From positions 1-64,000 of the forward strand of contig VZTI01001182.1 of assembly GCA_013397865.1 (NCBI GenBank): a stretch of DNA of 64,000 nt. The letters are read 5' to 3'. Below the pieces are notes generated by a model. That model did no database searches and had not been told where the DNA came from. It was given only the letters and a program-made list of their open reading frames with translations. Within the stretch, counting starts at the first letter, position 1. Each line of letters opens with the position of its first letter. Both the position numbers and the translations under genes were made by a program. This stretch comes from Struthidea cinerea (lineage: Eukaryota; Chordata; Aves; Passeriformes; Corcoracidae). This document shows positions 48,886-61,461 of the stretch, one piece after another.

Positions 48886-51800
48886 GAGGGGAAAAAAAAA
48901 AAATCCAGAGGGTCAGCAGTAGAGTTTAGGCAAAATCCAGCCATGGTGATGTCCATTCCCAGTGCACATTCACTGACTTACCTCTTCATATTTGAAATGG
49001 CAAGTCAATGAATGGTACCAGAAAGACACATTAAGACTTATCAGTAGCCGAATGTCATTTCTTATTTAGTACAGACTGGATGCTTCAAATTTCCTCTTTC
49101 TCTGTGCACCTAGAGAACATCAACTGAGTGTGATTACTGTAGTATTTTCTTGTCACTGAAAGGAGAACATTAAACTTCCATTTCTTAGTCTGAAATTATT
49201 TTCTTCTTTTGGCTGATATAAGCAGGTATTTGAGATCTGATTCAAAGACAAGATGCGCTCGGTAGGTGTTCTTGCTTGCATAGCCTGGTGAGGGCACTAA
49301 TTGGGCTACGGGCTTTGAAATACTCTTTGTGTGTTTTCCAGAGTCCACGGATATTGCTGTTAGCAGCTCTACTAACCATGAGATGAAAACTGCATGTGTC
49401 AAGCGATTTTCAAATAACTTTTGTTCAGGAGAATGATTTTTAATTCTGTTACTAGTTTTTAATGTTGAAAGCATGGCAACAAGATAAGTCTGATTTTTGA
49501 AAGAGAAGTTTACAGTGAAGATTAGATTCTCAGAGGCCTTTACCTCAATCCATCCTATGAGATCAGAAGTACCTCACCAGTTCCCACTTCTGGAAATCAA
49601 GTTGGATGTCTCTTCTCCACCCTTTGCTGTATTTGAATGTCCGTCCCTTAAAAGCTCAAAATCTTTGGAACTTCAATGAGGAAGCCTTGCTCAGCAAAGC
49701 TGTTCAGGGGGCTCATTCACATTCAAATCATAAAATGAAGTTAATGAAGCTAAAACTTCTGGATTAACCTGTATATAAGATTCCTACTGTGTTATTTTGG
49801 GGGATTTGGTTTTGTTTATTGGTGTTTGGATTGTTGTTTGTTTTGTTTTGGTTTTTTTTTAATTGATAATAATATGGAAAGATTATTTAAAGAAATATAA
49901 TATGTAAAGCAACATTTGGATGGTTAATCTTTCTCTCCATTCTTAGAGGCTCCAAAGTTTATCAGTGTTTTGGAACATTTGGCTGTTTTATGCAACTATT
50001 TTTTTTAATGAAATGGGCCCATAATCTACAGAAAATAGCTTTTCTTTTTTTTACCCCACACAATGGATATTCCCTTCAGGGGAAACCAGCTCTTGCTGAA
50101 ACAAAGAATAAGGAGGGTGCAGAGAGATGAGTACTGAAAATGCACAAACAATGTTTTAATATGAGATGCTATAGCAGATACACCTTTGTAAATCAGTGAT
50201 TACTTACATTTCTGTGTAGAGACAAACATGGAAGAGACATAATGACTTTGGGGGTTTGTCAGTGACAGTTCCTAAAAATAATATAGGAGTCATAAACACA
50301 ACCTACAAGCAGTCTTCTTCATCTATCTGACAATTTGCAAACTCCCAAGGGATTTCTGGTATGTTCTGCCCCAAGCTGTTGATCATCAACCCAGTATAAA
50401 TCAGATCAGCTCATTAAGAAAGGCCCATAATCCAGGGAGAGCACCAAAATGTAGGATATGATCATTAATTTTGACAGAAATATGAAGCAGGGGAACAGAA
50501 ATAGATGTTCTTGGATTTTTTTTGTCAGGAATAGCATATTTGCTGAAAAAGGCAGTTTCAGAATAACAGAGAATAAATACGAATTCCATTCAAATTGGGC
50601 AGGGTTTTTTTATCAAAAAAGCTCTTTTTTTTTTTTTAATTTAGTTTTCCATATTGCAGTGGAAACAGTTTGACTTTTTATATTGAAATAGCATTTATTT
50701 TCAAAATACAGCTTGGTTTCATTTTTAAAACTATATTAAAAAAAAGCTTAGTAATTAAGACATTGTTTAAATTTGTTCAAAACTGATGTCTTGGGGGTTA
50801 TTTTTGTTTAAAAGAGGAAAATTAAGATTACTTAATTTTAACGGAATTAAGTTTGTTTGCAGATTGTAGATTATTCTCTCAGCTTCTGAAGTTCACCGGA
50901 CAAATCAACATCTTACTAATGAATATCATGTCCTGTGCTGCTGAATGTTACACACTTCCATCTTGATTACCCACTTCCAGGAAGGTAATACCTGGAATCC
51001 ATGTGGACTAATTCATGCCCAGCAATGAATTTAGCAAATTTTTCCTGATTTACAGTAGGTCATAGAGAAGGAACAGTCATGTTTTGCTCTGATATGATTT
51101 GTTGTGGTTTGTTTTAATACCATTCATTTAGGTAGAATTAACAGTTGTTATCATGACTAAAGCTGGGAAGGAAACTGCAAATTACTCGAGCTGAATGTAT
51201 AGCCCTGATTCTCGAACTCAGGTTTCTAATAATAGGTTATGAATGATGCTTAGTATTTATAGAATTAAATGGAATTTAGGTGCCAAACAATTATTCCTTT
51301 CTCATTCCTGGTGTAATAAACTTCTATTTATCTCTCATCAGAGCAGAGAGAAGAGCTGATAATATGTCAGCTGTCTAATTAAAAGGTCTTGATAATGAAT
51401 AATTTACTTGAAGCTGTTTGTGAAAATTAAGTCTCACCAAGGGTATAACTGTGCAGCCACTCAAGTGAGTCAGAAAATACACTCTGTAAGTAGTTTTAAA
51501 ATCTGGCTCAGAGCAAAGAGAACTTTCTTTCTAGATAACAGTCTCTTTTCACATAGCTAAAGGCTGTCATTCACGCTTGTACTGAATATAATTCAACTAA
51601 ACAACACTAACATGGTGACAGAGAGAAGTACAAGACAGTACCTTCATCACTGGGAAGGTAAAACATGCTTAACAATTCACAAGCCCACAGTACATATTTC
51701 CAACAATTATTGTAAATGATTTTGGATGCCTTGTTTACTGAGAACTGTGTGTTCAAGGAAAATAGTTATGGGAAAAGTTAAGTTGCCCTTCATTTTTCAA

Positions 51801-52212
51801 GAAACTTAGACCCTTGAGGGTGAGGTCTGTCCAAGTTGTGTTAAACTGGAACTCCAGTTCAATTGCTGCAAATAGCCACATGTTTTTGGAAATGCTTGGT
51901 TTGGATAGAGGTGGGTCAAATGGAGAGCATCCCCATCTGACAGGGCAGACTGTGAGCTGCTGCTGTGTGCCTGCCCAGCAATGGGGCACTGACAGGCCCT
52001 GGTGCCCGAAGAGGCAGAGAGCTGGCATGGAGAAAGGGAGAAGCAGCCCAGGGGTTTGGCCTTGCAGGTGGTGCCTTCAGCAGGGACTGAACGCTGAGGG
52101 TCAGCTCAGAGCTCAGCTACTCCCTGTGGGTGTTGGAGGAGGTAACTCCCCACTGCTTCTGGCTCAGTCTCCATTTGTTCACACACACATCAAGAAACCA
52201 CAGCCCAGTTGC
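48886..52212. other. Unique DNA, partly A/T-rich, with a GC-rich end
   Basis: This stretch contains a G/T-rich low-complexity tract at 49806-49860 and homeodomain-type motifs near 51380-51410. From 51895 to about 52200 the base composition turns GC-rich, next to a CR1 fragment, but matches no family I recognise. No supported gene. Confidence 0.4.
49806..49860. repeat. G/T-rich low-complexity tract
   Basis: Irregular GTTT and GTTTT units ending in a T-run. Confidence 0.75.
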
Positions 52213-52604
52213 TCAGCCTGGAGAAGACTTCAGGGAGCCCTTATTGCAGAGGGCCGGTGCCTAAAGGGAGCTATAAGAATGATGAAGATGGGCTTTTCAC
52301 AAGGGCATGCAGTGATAGAACAAGGGACAATGGCTTTGAAATGGAGGAGGGTAGGTTTAGATTAGCTATTAGGAAGAAATTCTTTACTATGAGAATTTCC
52401 TTAATATTCTTTACTACTTTACTGGAACAGGTTGCCCGGAGAAGTTGTGGATGCCCCATCCCTGGAAGTGCTCAAGACCAAGCTGGATGGGGCTCTGAGC
52501 AACCTGATCTTATGGAAGGTATCCCTCCCAACGGCAGGACGGTTGGAACTATATGATTTTTAAGGTCCCTTCCAACCTAAACCATTCCATGACTATGATC
52601 CTAT
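52213..52604 (+). mobile_element. CR1 LINE 3' fragment
   Basis: Plus-strand CR1 3' part: CTCAGCCTGGAGAAG at 52213, ACAAGGGACAATGGCTTTGA near 52320, ATTAGGAAGAAATTCTTTAC near 52367, GGAACAGGTTGCCCGG near 52424, GATGCCCCATCCCTGGAAGT near 52450, then a CCATTCCATGACTATGATC terminus. The motif ATTCTTTACTA occurs twice (about 52379 and 52407), a local duplication absent from the consensus. The plus frames 51814-52365 and 52209-52556 are artefacts of this element and its upstream neighbour. Confidence 0.87.
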
Positions 52605-53597
52605 CTACAAATACTGGTACTGCTGTTTTCTGATCCAACCAGAGGTACCAATGGCAAGTGGAACAGAATTCCACAAGGACCCTGCTCCTGCTCTGGGAAG
52701 CAGATTAAACAGCACTGCTGCTCCACTCAACAATATCTTAAAAGAGTCATCTGGCCTAGTCACAGGTATTCCTTTCTTTTCCATTACTTGTAACTTGAGT
52801 TTGAACAACTTGCTATTTGCTCCACAACCATCTGACCCCTCACTGCTTTCACAGAACTAATGTTGTAACCAAGGCTATAACTCAGTCCCTTCTCACCACC
52901 TTCTGCATTGAAATGAATTATTAAATTTTTCAATATGAAAACAAGAGTTCTCACTCATTCAAATATGGTCTCTGCCATTAACTCTCCCCCTCATTTTTTT
53001 TTGTCCCTAAATTCCTTCCTTTACAAGACCATGTTGAAAGTTGGGGGTGCAGGAGTCTGGGATGTGAATGAACAGCATTTTATAAAACTGACAGTTCCTA
53101 GGCTGTTCTCATGTTGTGTCAGCCATCTAAAGCAAGGAGTATAGGAACACTTGCTCAAAGGGATGGCTTGGCATCTCACTATGAAGTCCAGACTGCCCAT
53201 TCATGCTTCCTAATCCAAATGTACCAACATTCACACATGGCAATTTACAGTTTCTTTCCTATATCCCTAAAACACATCGCTGTACTATAAACCTGAATTG
53301 CTTACAACCATTACTGCTCCTGCCAAAAAATAAAAACCCTTCAGTAAAATTTACTAATGTCATGTGAAGCATCATAAATACTATCAAACTAGTGGTATTT
53401 CCTTACCGTGCCTGAATCAAAGCTATTCAGAAATGCTTTGCCTTCATTCTTTTCAAATGTGTCACAAGACTAAAAAGTCTCAAAACTAGAAAGTCTCAGG
53501 TCTGATTCATTTTCCTTCTGTAGGAATTAAAATTCAAAGCATGACCTTACAGGGACTCTAAAATTGCTTCCTGATTTAATCTTTAAACTAGCATTCT

Positions 53598-53598
<1 letters not shown>

Positions 53599-53630
<32 letters not shown>
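53599..53630. repeat. T32 homopolymer run
   Basis: Thirty-two consecutive T bases, the longest homopolymer in the window. No gene-like sequence is recognised beside it. Confidence 0.92.
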
Positions 53631-53633
<3 letters not shown>

Positions 53634-54878
53634 CTTCTGAGGCAATATCTAGAATCATGAGACTGTTGAAAACATGTGAATAAGATGAATGTCACTTCCA
53701 TACTCTTTGGCTTGGAAGGAAAAGGTTTTCCTTTTTAACGCAGAAGAGTCCAATCTGTCCCAAATATAATTGTTGCAAGAAGCAGGGTGAAAAAGCTTCC
53801 CTGTACTGTAAGTAAAAGACAGCCTTCTCTCATCTTCTGTCTCACAAGGCAACAAAACTGTTGTCTAGTCAGTGAGCAGGTCTTCAGTCAAGGAAGAGCA
53901 GATGTTAGATCTGAAATTAAGAGAACTGTTTCATCCCAGATGAATATTTGGCATTGGATGCAAGTGGAAGAGCCTGAGAGATCAGGAACAACACCACTAA
54001 AATAGGAAATCATCTCATTTTTCCCCTCCTTTCTCTCGCATGCACTGACACAAGCTCTGAACAATATCTCAGGCCGCTAAGAGCTCTGACAAAATTGAAC
54101 GTAATGTGAATGCTGGAGTAGCTCCGATGAAAAACAAAGGTATCTTGGAGTTAAGGGCTACAGATTTGGTCTAAGGTAACTGGTGGGATTCTCAGTAGCA
54201 CTTGACAACATTGTATCCCTTTGCAGTTCCAGGAATGACTCAGGTTTTCTCAGGATACAATATGAGAGTAGTTAAAACAAGGCCTGAACTGTTGAGATAC
54301 CCTGGCAGGGAATTTCAACCCATAAGATAAATCCTGGGCCCTCATATTGCTGTGAAGATAATTAGCACTGGGGTTTTTTTTTGTTTGTTTTATCTTCAAC
54401 AACTCTTTACTGCATAACATTCACAAGTTCTTGACAGAGGTGAGACCCTAGACTTCTTTCCCAGGCTGGTACCCAGCCACTGTCTCCTACCAAAGTCACA
54501 CAGAACCCTATAATCTCAATAGTTACCTGGCCTTTGGCAAATGCTGTGAGCCAGCTACCCCTCTTTCAGGCTACAGAGAGAATTGTTGTACAAAAACCAC
54601 CATGAACCTGGAAATCACTGAGACAGCAAATCATGTATTCATGCAAGTAAAAATATACAGTCAGGTCTGTACAGCATGAATAAAAAGCAAGACCTTTTCA
54701 ATAATCTCACCTTTTGGCACAATGTGTGAGATGGTATATTCTAGTCTGCTTAATTAAGAGGTTTTTGAACACTAAACAGAGGCATTCAAAAGACCATTCT
54801 ATGGTGATGGAGAACTTCAGCTTTCTTTAGAAAAATTTTACAGCAGTATAATCATCCATCAAGTGTGGAAAGGCACTG

Positions 54879-54940
54879 GTTTTGGGTTTGGTTTTTGTTG
54901 TTGTTGTTGTTTGGTTTTGTTTTGTTTTGTTTTTTCCCCC
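54879..54940. repeat. TTG and GTTTT simple repeats
   Basis: A GGTTTT-type start is followed by (TTG)n at about 54896-54910, (GTTTT)n at about 54914-54936, and a short C-run. Confidence 0.85.
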
Positions 54941-55837
54941 TCAGGAGCTAGAGAATCAACTAGAAGAATGACTGTTTCAGCTTTCTTTCCAGCTAATTAA
55001 TAGGAACTGACTAAGGATCCAAAGGTAAGTGGTAGTTTTTGAGAAAATGGCTGTGAAGAATAGCATTTAAGGAATGTGTGAAAAGGGTCTGCAGAGTAAA
55101 GCTAGGAAGGATCTTGTTTGCTTGGTATGCAAAAACAGGTAGGGTGTCTGGGGAACACAGTCCAATTCAAAGCAGGCAGGTGACCTGATAGGGCTTGTAT
55201 CACATATACAGTAGTAAACCCCCCAAATACAAAGGACAGGTAGGAAGCAAAGCATGGTGGTTGTGGCTGAATTAAGAGCCCTCAAAAGGTTTGAAAACAA
55301 CAGTATTAAAAAATTGTACAAGTAACTAAGAATGAACATAAATGGATAACATATTGTGAGAAGAAGAAAAAAAAAAACCAACCAGAAAAATATACAAAGT
55401 TATTCTTAGTGAAGGAAAGAAAATCTGTATAAATACTTCTGAAGCAAGAGAGAAAAAAAACCAAAAACAACAAGGAAAACAGAAATTCATTACCAGATGG
55501 GAAAGAAGATCCTGGCAAACAGCTAGTGACACACAGTAGGCTACAGTGGAGTTTGCCTTCTCTGAAAGGCCTTATTACAAAAGTGGCATATGACCCAAAG
55601 TCAGAATAAGATTCAATAAAGAAAAAGTGAAGAAACAGAGGAAAAGCATTAAGGATTATTTAAGGAACAAACAGCTCAGCAGTTCATCTGCAATTCACTC
55701 CGTGGTGCTTACAAGAGTAGCACAACCATCATTTGTTGGTATCTTTGGTACCACATAAGGCATGGGTGGTAGTGAGAACTGAGGAGAGACAAACATCTGA
55801 TCATCTCTAAAAAGAAAGAAGGATCTCACAGAGAAAT

Positions 55838-56470
55838 TCAGGTGGCTCAGCCTCACTCAGGCTGTTGCAATGAGACTTTAACACATTGTTATTACATAAA
55901 CTATTATAATAATAATGTGAAAAAACCAGCCAGCATGGAGTTTTCAAAACAAGTCAAATCAAACCATTCTAATTTGTTGTTGTGGGAAGAAGACAAAGGA
56001 TGTGCAGACAGTCTATTAAATTTGCATTGCAGATAACTTACAAACTTGAATTTTTAAGGGTTTGACACTGTGTCCCTTTATATTCCTGTAAAACAACATG
56101 GGAAAAAATTTCTAGAAAAAAATCATTGCATTTACACAAGTGATTGGTGAAAAACACTTGTAGGGTATTTTACTGGTAGGTACTGTAACCTGTTTGCTTC
56201 AATTAATAAGTGCTGGAATCAAGCACATTGTGATGAAATATTAGGATAGCCTCCCAGTGGAATGAAGTTAAACTGTTCACACCACCTTCTATTGCAAATT
56301 TGATGTGAGTCGATGAAGTCACACTGGTGCAGAAAGGCTGAGTGCATGTTGGTGTGGTATTAACAGCTGTGCTGCATGCGAAGAAAGAAAAGGGGTAAAT
56401 ATTCTCCTTGACTCAATGCTTATGAGGTCCCAACTGTAGTACTGGGGAAGCGTCAGTGAAGAAAAGGGAA
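55838..56470 (+). mobile_element. Ancient CR1-like LINE fragment, ORF2 region
   Basis: Strongly diverged plus-strand copy, recognised by the order of ORF2 landmarks: ATTCAGGTGGCTCAGCCTCA near 55838, CCAGCATGGAGTTTTCAAAA near 55932 (AGCATGGATTT-like block), AAACCATTCTAATTTGTTG near 55960, AAGGGTTTGACACTGTGTCC near 56057 (AAGGCTTTTGACAC-like block), CTTCAATTAATAAGTGCTGG near 56197, and GAGGTCCCAACTGTAGTACT near 56425. This spans the reverse transcriptase coding part, but no frame stays open. The end is vague; similarity may reach about 56560. With 31125-31440 it represents the oldest recognisable layer of repeats here. Confidence 0.62.
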
Positions 56471-57871
56471 GAGAGGTATGTTTTTTGAGGGAAGGTTAAC
56501 AGACCTGGGCCTGTTTTGCCAGGAAAGAGAAAAGTGATGCAGAGCTGCAGAGTTGAAGGTGCCCACCTTCCTTTGCCTAAGGCAGATTATATCTATCCTT
56601 TTGTTTCTTAAAGGTTAAATTGATGAGGATACCACTGTTTTCCCAAGACATTTATTGCAGCTCTCCACTTTTTTAACACTGCATTTTTTATCAGCCCCCT
56701 TATTTTTAGGTTAAACACCATTTTTTTCTTGTCTCTTGTAGGCTTTTTAAAATCTCTGATCATTCCTTTGATTTTCCTTCTTTGAGTTCTGTGCAACTTC
56801 CCTAAGCACATTGCTCAACCCTGATTATCCTCCCTAATATATCTCTTTTAAAGAACTGCCAGTTCTCTTTAACACTTTCTGTGTGCATTGGCCTCCCATA
56901 AACCCTAATCTGCCAATTCTCTGACTGTACTGAAGTGCACTGTCTTGCACTCTATTGTTTTATCTCTTTTTATTGTTCTTTCTTTATGGTCTCAGGGTTG
57001 AAAAACCTGTCATTTCACTGGCTATACTAAATTTTTCATTCTGCAATCATTATTCCTTCTTTATTAGAAAAAGATCTCACAAAACCTCTAGTATTTGCTA
57101 TTTTAAATTTCCCTACCCAAAGCAAGACAAAGCAACCAAACAAACCAAAACAACAAAAAACCCTTACCAAATACAGAAGTTCCCAGTGCATTCCAAGGAT
57201 TGGATGGACAGATTTCTTTTTCCGGAAGTCCCTGAGTGACAGTTTGATGTTTTTAATCATTTAAAGCCCTATTTTCTGGAGAACTTCACCAGTTTCTCTT
57301 AAAGGGTTTGATCCACTTAGATTTCAGTTTGAGGTCCTGTACAAGACTTCCCCTGTGACAGCCACAATATTCTCTTTCTTTCTTAATCACTCAGACATTT
57401 TCATCCATTCTAACCCACTAGATTTCTATTCTATACTTCTGAATATGCAAAAATATAACCAGAACATAAGAAATGTGGCTCCTCAAATGGGTAAAGATTT
57501 GGAAATCCGACACGGGCTTTAGCTTGGATGAGTGACTGTGAATAAAGTAAATGTCTCCATTTTTTCCTTGATTTCTACTCTGTCAATCAAAGTACCATTT
57601 TCTCTTATTAACCTTTGTATTTTTCATGTCCACACATATCTACAGTACTTCATATCAAAACATCCTATTTCAAAACCCTTCTCCAAGTTTTAGCAACCAG
57701 AGCTGACCTTGCTTTCTTTCTGCCTTTCATCCTCATGACGTACTTCAGTTTAATTAAAAAGTTAACAGGAAATCTGGGGCTTGAAGAAGCAGAAGTATCA
57801 GCCAACTTCTAGTATAAGGAGGACAGTGATAAATTATTCTATGTATTCAGGAGAGGAGAACAATAAATATT
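56471..57871. other. Unique DNA
   Basis: No gene or repeat is recognised beyond possible tail remnants of the ancient CR1. The 94-codon plus frame at 56955-57239 has no identifiable domain. Confidence 0.4.
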
Positions 57872-58200
57872 TCATAGAATCATAGAATCACAGAATGGTT
57901 TGGGTTGGCAGGGACCTTAAAAGTCATTCTGTTCCAATCCCGTTGTCATGGACAGGGACACCTTCCACTAGACCTGGTTGGTCAAAGGCCCATCCAACCC
58001 GGCCTTGAACTCTTCCAGGGATGGGGCATCCACAACTTCTTGGGCAACCTGTGCCAGGGCCTCACCACCTTCACAGTAAAGAATTTCTTCCTAATATCCA
58101 ATCTAAATCTAGCACATTCCATTTAAAACCATTCCTACTTGTCTTGTCACCACATGCCCTTGTGAAAAGTCCCTCTCCAGCCTTCTTCTAAGATCCCTAT
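57872..58200 (-). mobile_element. CR1 LINE 3' fragment, well preserved
   Basis: Minus-strand CR1 with an intact 3' terminus: three ATAGAATC/ACAGAATG-type units at 57873-57897, then GGGTTGGCAGGGACCTTAAA, CATGGACAGGGACACCTTCC near 57948, CAGGGATGGGGCATCCACAA near 58016, AGAATTTCTTCCTAATATCC near 58080 and the 5' truncation near 58200. It is close to consensus and so younger than the 8209 and 11466 copies. Confidence 0.9.
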
Positions 58201-60778
58201 TTGGAAAACTATTTTAGCAACAGACATAATACTTATTTGAAAAAATGTTTGACTCTAAGACAGATGAAATATAGGGAAGGTATTTGTGGAATATGCTTCA
58301 CTAAGAGGTTTTAAAAATGGGTTAGATAAATGTCTGTTGGCAGTCATCTATTTGAAAGATTAATATTGTGGTGACATATGAACACAGAGCTACACAAAGG
58401 TCTTGGAAACCAGAGTGCTGTAAGTATAAATATAATTAATGGTTCATGTCATGCCATCTCAAAAAATAAGTGTCCTGCCTAGAAACAGAAGACATTGCCT
58501 CTTCAACATAAAAAATACTGAAACAAAAAAGAATCCATTAACATTCAAAAGAGATTTCACTGTTGTGATAAAGAGATTTTACAAGGGTCAAGGAAAATGT
58601 GAAATGTCAACACACCAAATAAAATGTTCCTTAGACTATTCACAAGTTCCTGAGTGAATTTGAGCTCATTATATAAACAGCACCTTCAGCAGAAGGCAGA
58701 AATCTGCACAGAAAAACCAAGAACATTCTGCTGTTATTAATAACTCTAGAGGGCAAGATCAGCATTGTACTTGAATATAATGTTCAAACCTTTCAAAGTT
58801 TATGGTTAAAGAAAAATGGCTAAAGAAAACATTTCTTTGGCTGATTTGGAATTTCAGTTTCATAATATTGGGAAAAGAAGTTCTAAGACCTAAAAACAAA
58901 AGGATGTTGAAAGACTGCTGTGGATATATGACAAGGTAAGAAATAAAGCCTATTCTCTCCTCTTGTACTTTCCCATTGGCACAAGTAACAAATACATATC
59001 AGTGTATTGTGGCAGGTTTAGCAAATGAGACTCGGGTTGCATGATGTCCTAATTTTCTTCACCTTTCGTGTAGTAAGAATATGGAGATACCAAAATATTT
59101 GGAACCAGATGCAAAGCCAACATGTAATGTAAAAAAGAGTGGTTCTGGACTCATGAAAACCAATCCATTAAAGATGTAGGACCCTGTCAGCTGATTTGAT
59201 TTGACTGAAAATAAGCCTGTTTTCTTTTGCCATTTTTCCTCAAGCCATTTGATGCCAATCTCCACCATCAAATGGATTTGCAGACTGAAAATCAGAAGTC
59301 CTGAGAATAAAATCCAAATAGCGACCAGAAAACTTATGCTGTCAACCATTTTTTTTTTTAGTTACTTTTAACACTATTTGTTTTATTTGCTTATCTACAA
59401 AATGAAGCTATTTTACTAGCAACCCTTTGGTATTTGGGTAATGGAAATCATCATGAGCTGAATTATGGTCACTGGGCAGGGGTTCTGGTTTCAGACACTG
59501 GCTGCTCTCCCAGCTCTACTGAAGGTGTGAAAATTTGTCTCTGAAACATGGTCCTTCATGACACACATCTTTAGCCCTTTTGTTCTTAGCTTTTTTTTGC
59601 TACTTTACCTTTCTCTCTATTCTAATGCAGTGATATAAAAGCACATACAATATAGGCATACAAGTATATGGGCACATGGTATAGATGCATTTCAGACATA
59701 TACTAATGTACGACAATATTGTGTTTATATAAAGTGGTTATAGAATATCAACATTGACTTCAGCAGCATTTAATCTTATTTTACTGCAATGTTCAAAGGG
59801 AATGATTGAACTTTTCCTTCTGTAAGAATGAATTCCACCATCAGGAAGCCACTTTTAATAGAATTCTTAGAGATAGATGATGTTAAATGCATTGATTATA
59901 AATGCATGAAAAGAACTTATGACCACTTATCTAGGGATCCTTTGGGAGAATGAATGGGAAAAATCCAATATTTTTTTCTAAGAGCTGCAAAGTATTTTAA
60001 AGTCTTTTCACACAAACAAGGGCCAAAACATTGGCTTCTCAATGTAAATCTATTTTTCTATCCAGCCTTTTGCTTTACAGAGCCAACATTTAAATCATCT
60101 TGTTGATTACATGGAATAATGTGTGCACTAAATAGAATGTTAATGTTGTCTTCTGTACTTGCTAGGAAGAAATGGTTCCAGACACCTGTCTCATTTTCTC
60201 CAGACACGTCATCTGGAAAATGGTATGATTTGTGGAATTGTGCTCAGAGGGTGATAAAGAAACCTTTGGTTAAAAGGTGCTTTAACTCAGACTTGACAAA
60301 GTAAGAGAAGTGGTTTTTGTCACATCAGGTAAGGTTGTTTCAGTTTGTTCCGGGAGGTTTTGTTTGATAGGTTGGAAAGTTTGTTTGTTTATTTGTTTTT
60401 TTGTTTGGTGTTTGGTGTTTGGTGTTTTTTTAAGAAACAAGCAAGCAGGTAGTGGCCTTTATTTCTGAGAAGGTGAATATCAACATCAAAAGACAAAATG
60501 AGACAATCCTGACTTCCTCACGTGACAGAGAGCTGCAAATGACCAAGAGTAGCTCAGACACTGGAAATTGCTACAGACTCTTACCATGCATGGCAGAAAT
60601 CTTGGAAGTTCAAATTTGCCAGTCTCCTCCAAATAAGAACGCATGGGTTAATGCACATATACATGTATATCACACTGAGCATGCATTTACCTTCTAATCC
60701 CTTAGCAAAAACACTGACCTGCTGTACAAATGTATTCAAACTGGTATCACAGCTTGTGACAGGAAGAGAACTTGAGCA
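58201..60778. other. Unique DNA with a GTTT-type repeat
   Basis: Unique sequence with simple repeats at 60378-60431. The 96-codon minus frame at 59059-59349 starts with a hydrophobic stretch but lies in T/A-biased DNA and is not supported as a gene. Confidence 0.4.
60378..60431. repeat. GTTT and GTTTGGT tandem repeats
   Basis: (GTTT)n sequence is followed by three exact GTTTGGT units at 60403-60423 and a T-run. Confidence 0.85.
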
Positions 60779-60784
60779 GGTAAT
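60779..60784. repeat. Target-site duplication GGTAAT, left copy
   Basis: Six bases identical to 61462-61467 on the far side of the ERVK-type LTR. The base before it (A) also matches. Confidence 0.85.
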
Positions 60785-61461
60785 TGTTGGGATGCCCCTT
60801 AAAACATCATCACACCGGGCATCCTCTTGGTCCCTGCACAGACCACCTCCGGTCACCCCAATCTACACCCTCAAATGGGCAGACAAATCCGAATCAGAAG
60901 GTGGGTCCGTGGGCAGCTCCCAAGTCTAAAATCCCTCCTCCTGAGTTTTTGTACCTTCCCAAATTTCCAGAACATTCCCCGTTACTCGGTCCCCTATTAA
61001 TCCTTGTTCGATGTCTCCTCCCCAGTTCAACTCCCATTGGTTCTCCGTACCCTAGCCCCTCCGCTCTGGTCCTTTCCCATTAGTTGCCATTGTAAACTCC
61101 TCGCCGTTTGCTTCCCCTTAAAACTCTCTGCACAGAGAGGTTGGGGGGATTCCCCTTGTTGACCTCGACTGTCAATAAAGCCTGTTCTGGTTGCAAGAAA
61201 AGGGGTCCTCCTGCTCGTTATTCCTTCGCTCTCGTGGGCCACCAGGGAAGGACGCAGCCTCCCGTTCTGCCACCTTCAGGGACAGCGAGCACCCGTCGTC
61301 CGGGCTGCTTCCCCCGACAGCGGCTTCCCTCGTGGCGGCGGTGGCGGTGGTTTGCCTCCCAGCGCTCCGCACGTGTCCGGAGCCCGCAGGACAGATCGCG
61401 GGCCGACACTCGTGGGGGTCGGACGGAGCCCCCGAGACGGACAGCCCTGACCACAAGGTCA
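60785..61461 (+). mobile_element. Solo LTR of an ERVK-type endogenous retrovirus, CpG-rich
   Basis: This 677-bp element begins TGTTGGGATG and ends AAGGTCA, so it has TG...CA ends. GGTAAT flanks it exactly on both sides (60779-60784 and 61462-61467); a 6-bp duplication is typical of ERVK/class II (alpha- and betaretrovirus-like) insertions. A polyadenylation signal AATAAA lies at 61174-61179, giving plus orientation with a pyrimidine-rich U3 upstream and a GC-rich R-U5 downstream. About 28 CpGs fall in 61201-61440, by far the densest CpG patch in the window. The perfect duplication and kept CpGs suggest a fairly young insertion. No primer-binding site or gag follows, so it is a solo LTR. Overlapping frames of 78-141 codons at 61108-61576 on both strands reflect high GC content, not genes. 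Confidence 0.87.

Larger units (their letters stand above)
52605..55837. other. Unique DNA with a long T-run and G/T repeats
   Basis: This holds a T32 homopolymer at 53599-53630 and TTG/GTTTT repeats at 54879-54940. Nothing else is recognised. The 104-codon minus frame at 55067-55381 is hydrophobic only because the sequence is A-rich on the plus strand. Confidence 0.4.

Noticed and set aside
51814..52365. 183-codon plus-strand open frame, the longest in the window
   Set aside because: Its last third is CR1 3' sequence read in a non-coding sense, and the first part has no recognisable domain. A 115-codon frame overlaps it in another register.
59059..59349. 96-codon minus-strand frame with a hydrophobic N-terminus like a small membrane protein
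   Set aside because: T/A-biased DNA yields such hydrophobic stretches by chance. No homology or upstream signals could be supported.
1737..61461. Complete provirus between any pair of LTRs
   Set aside because: The four LTRs belong to different families, three have their own exact flanking duplications, and no gag, pol or env sequence lies between them.
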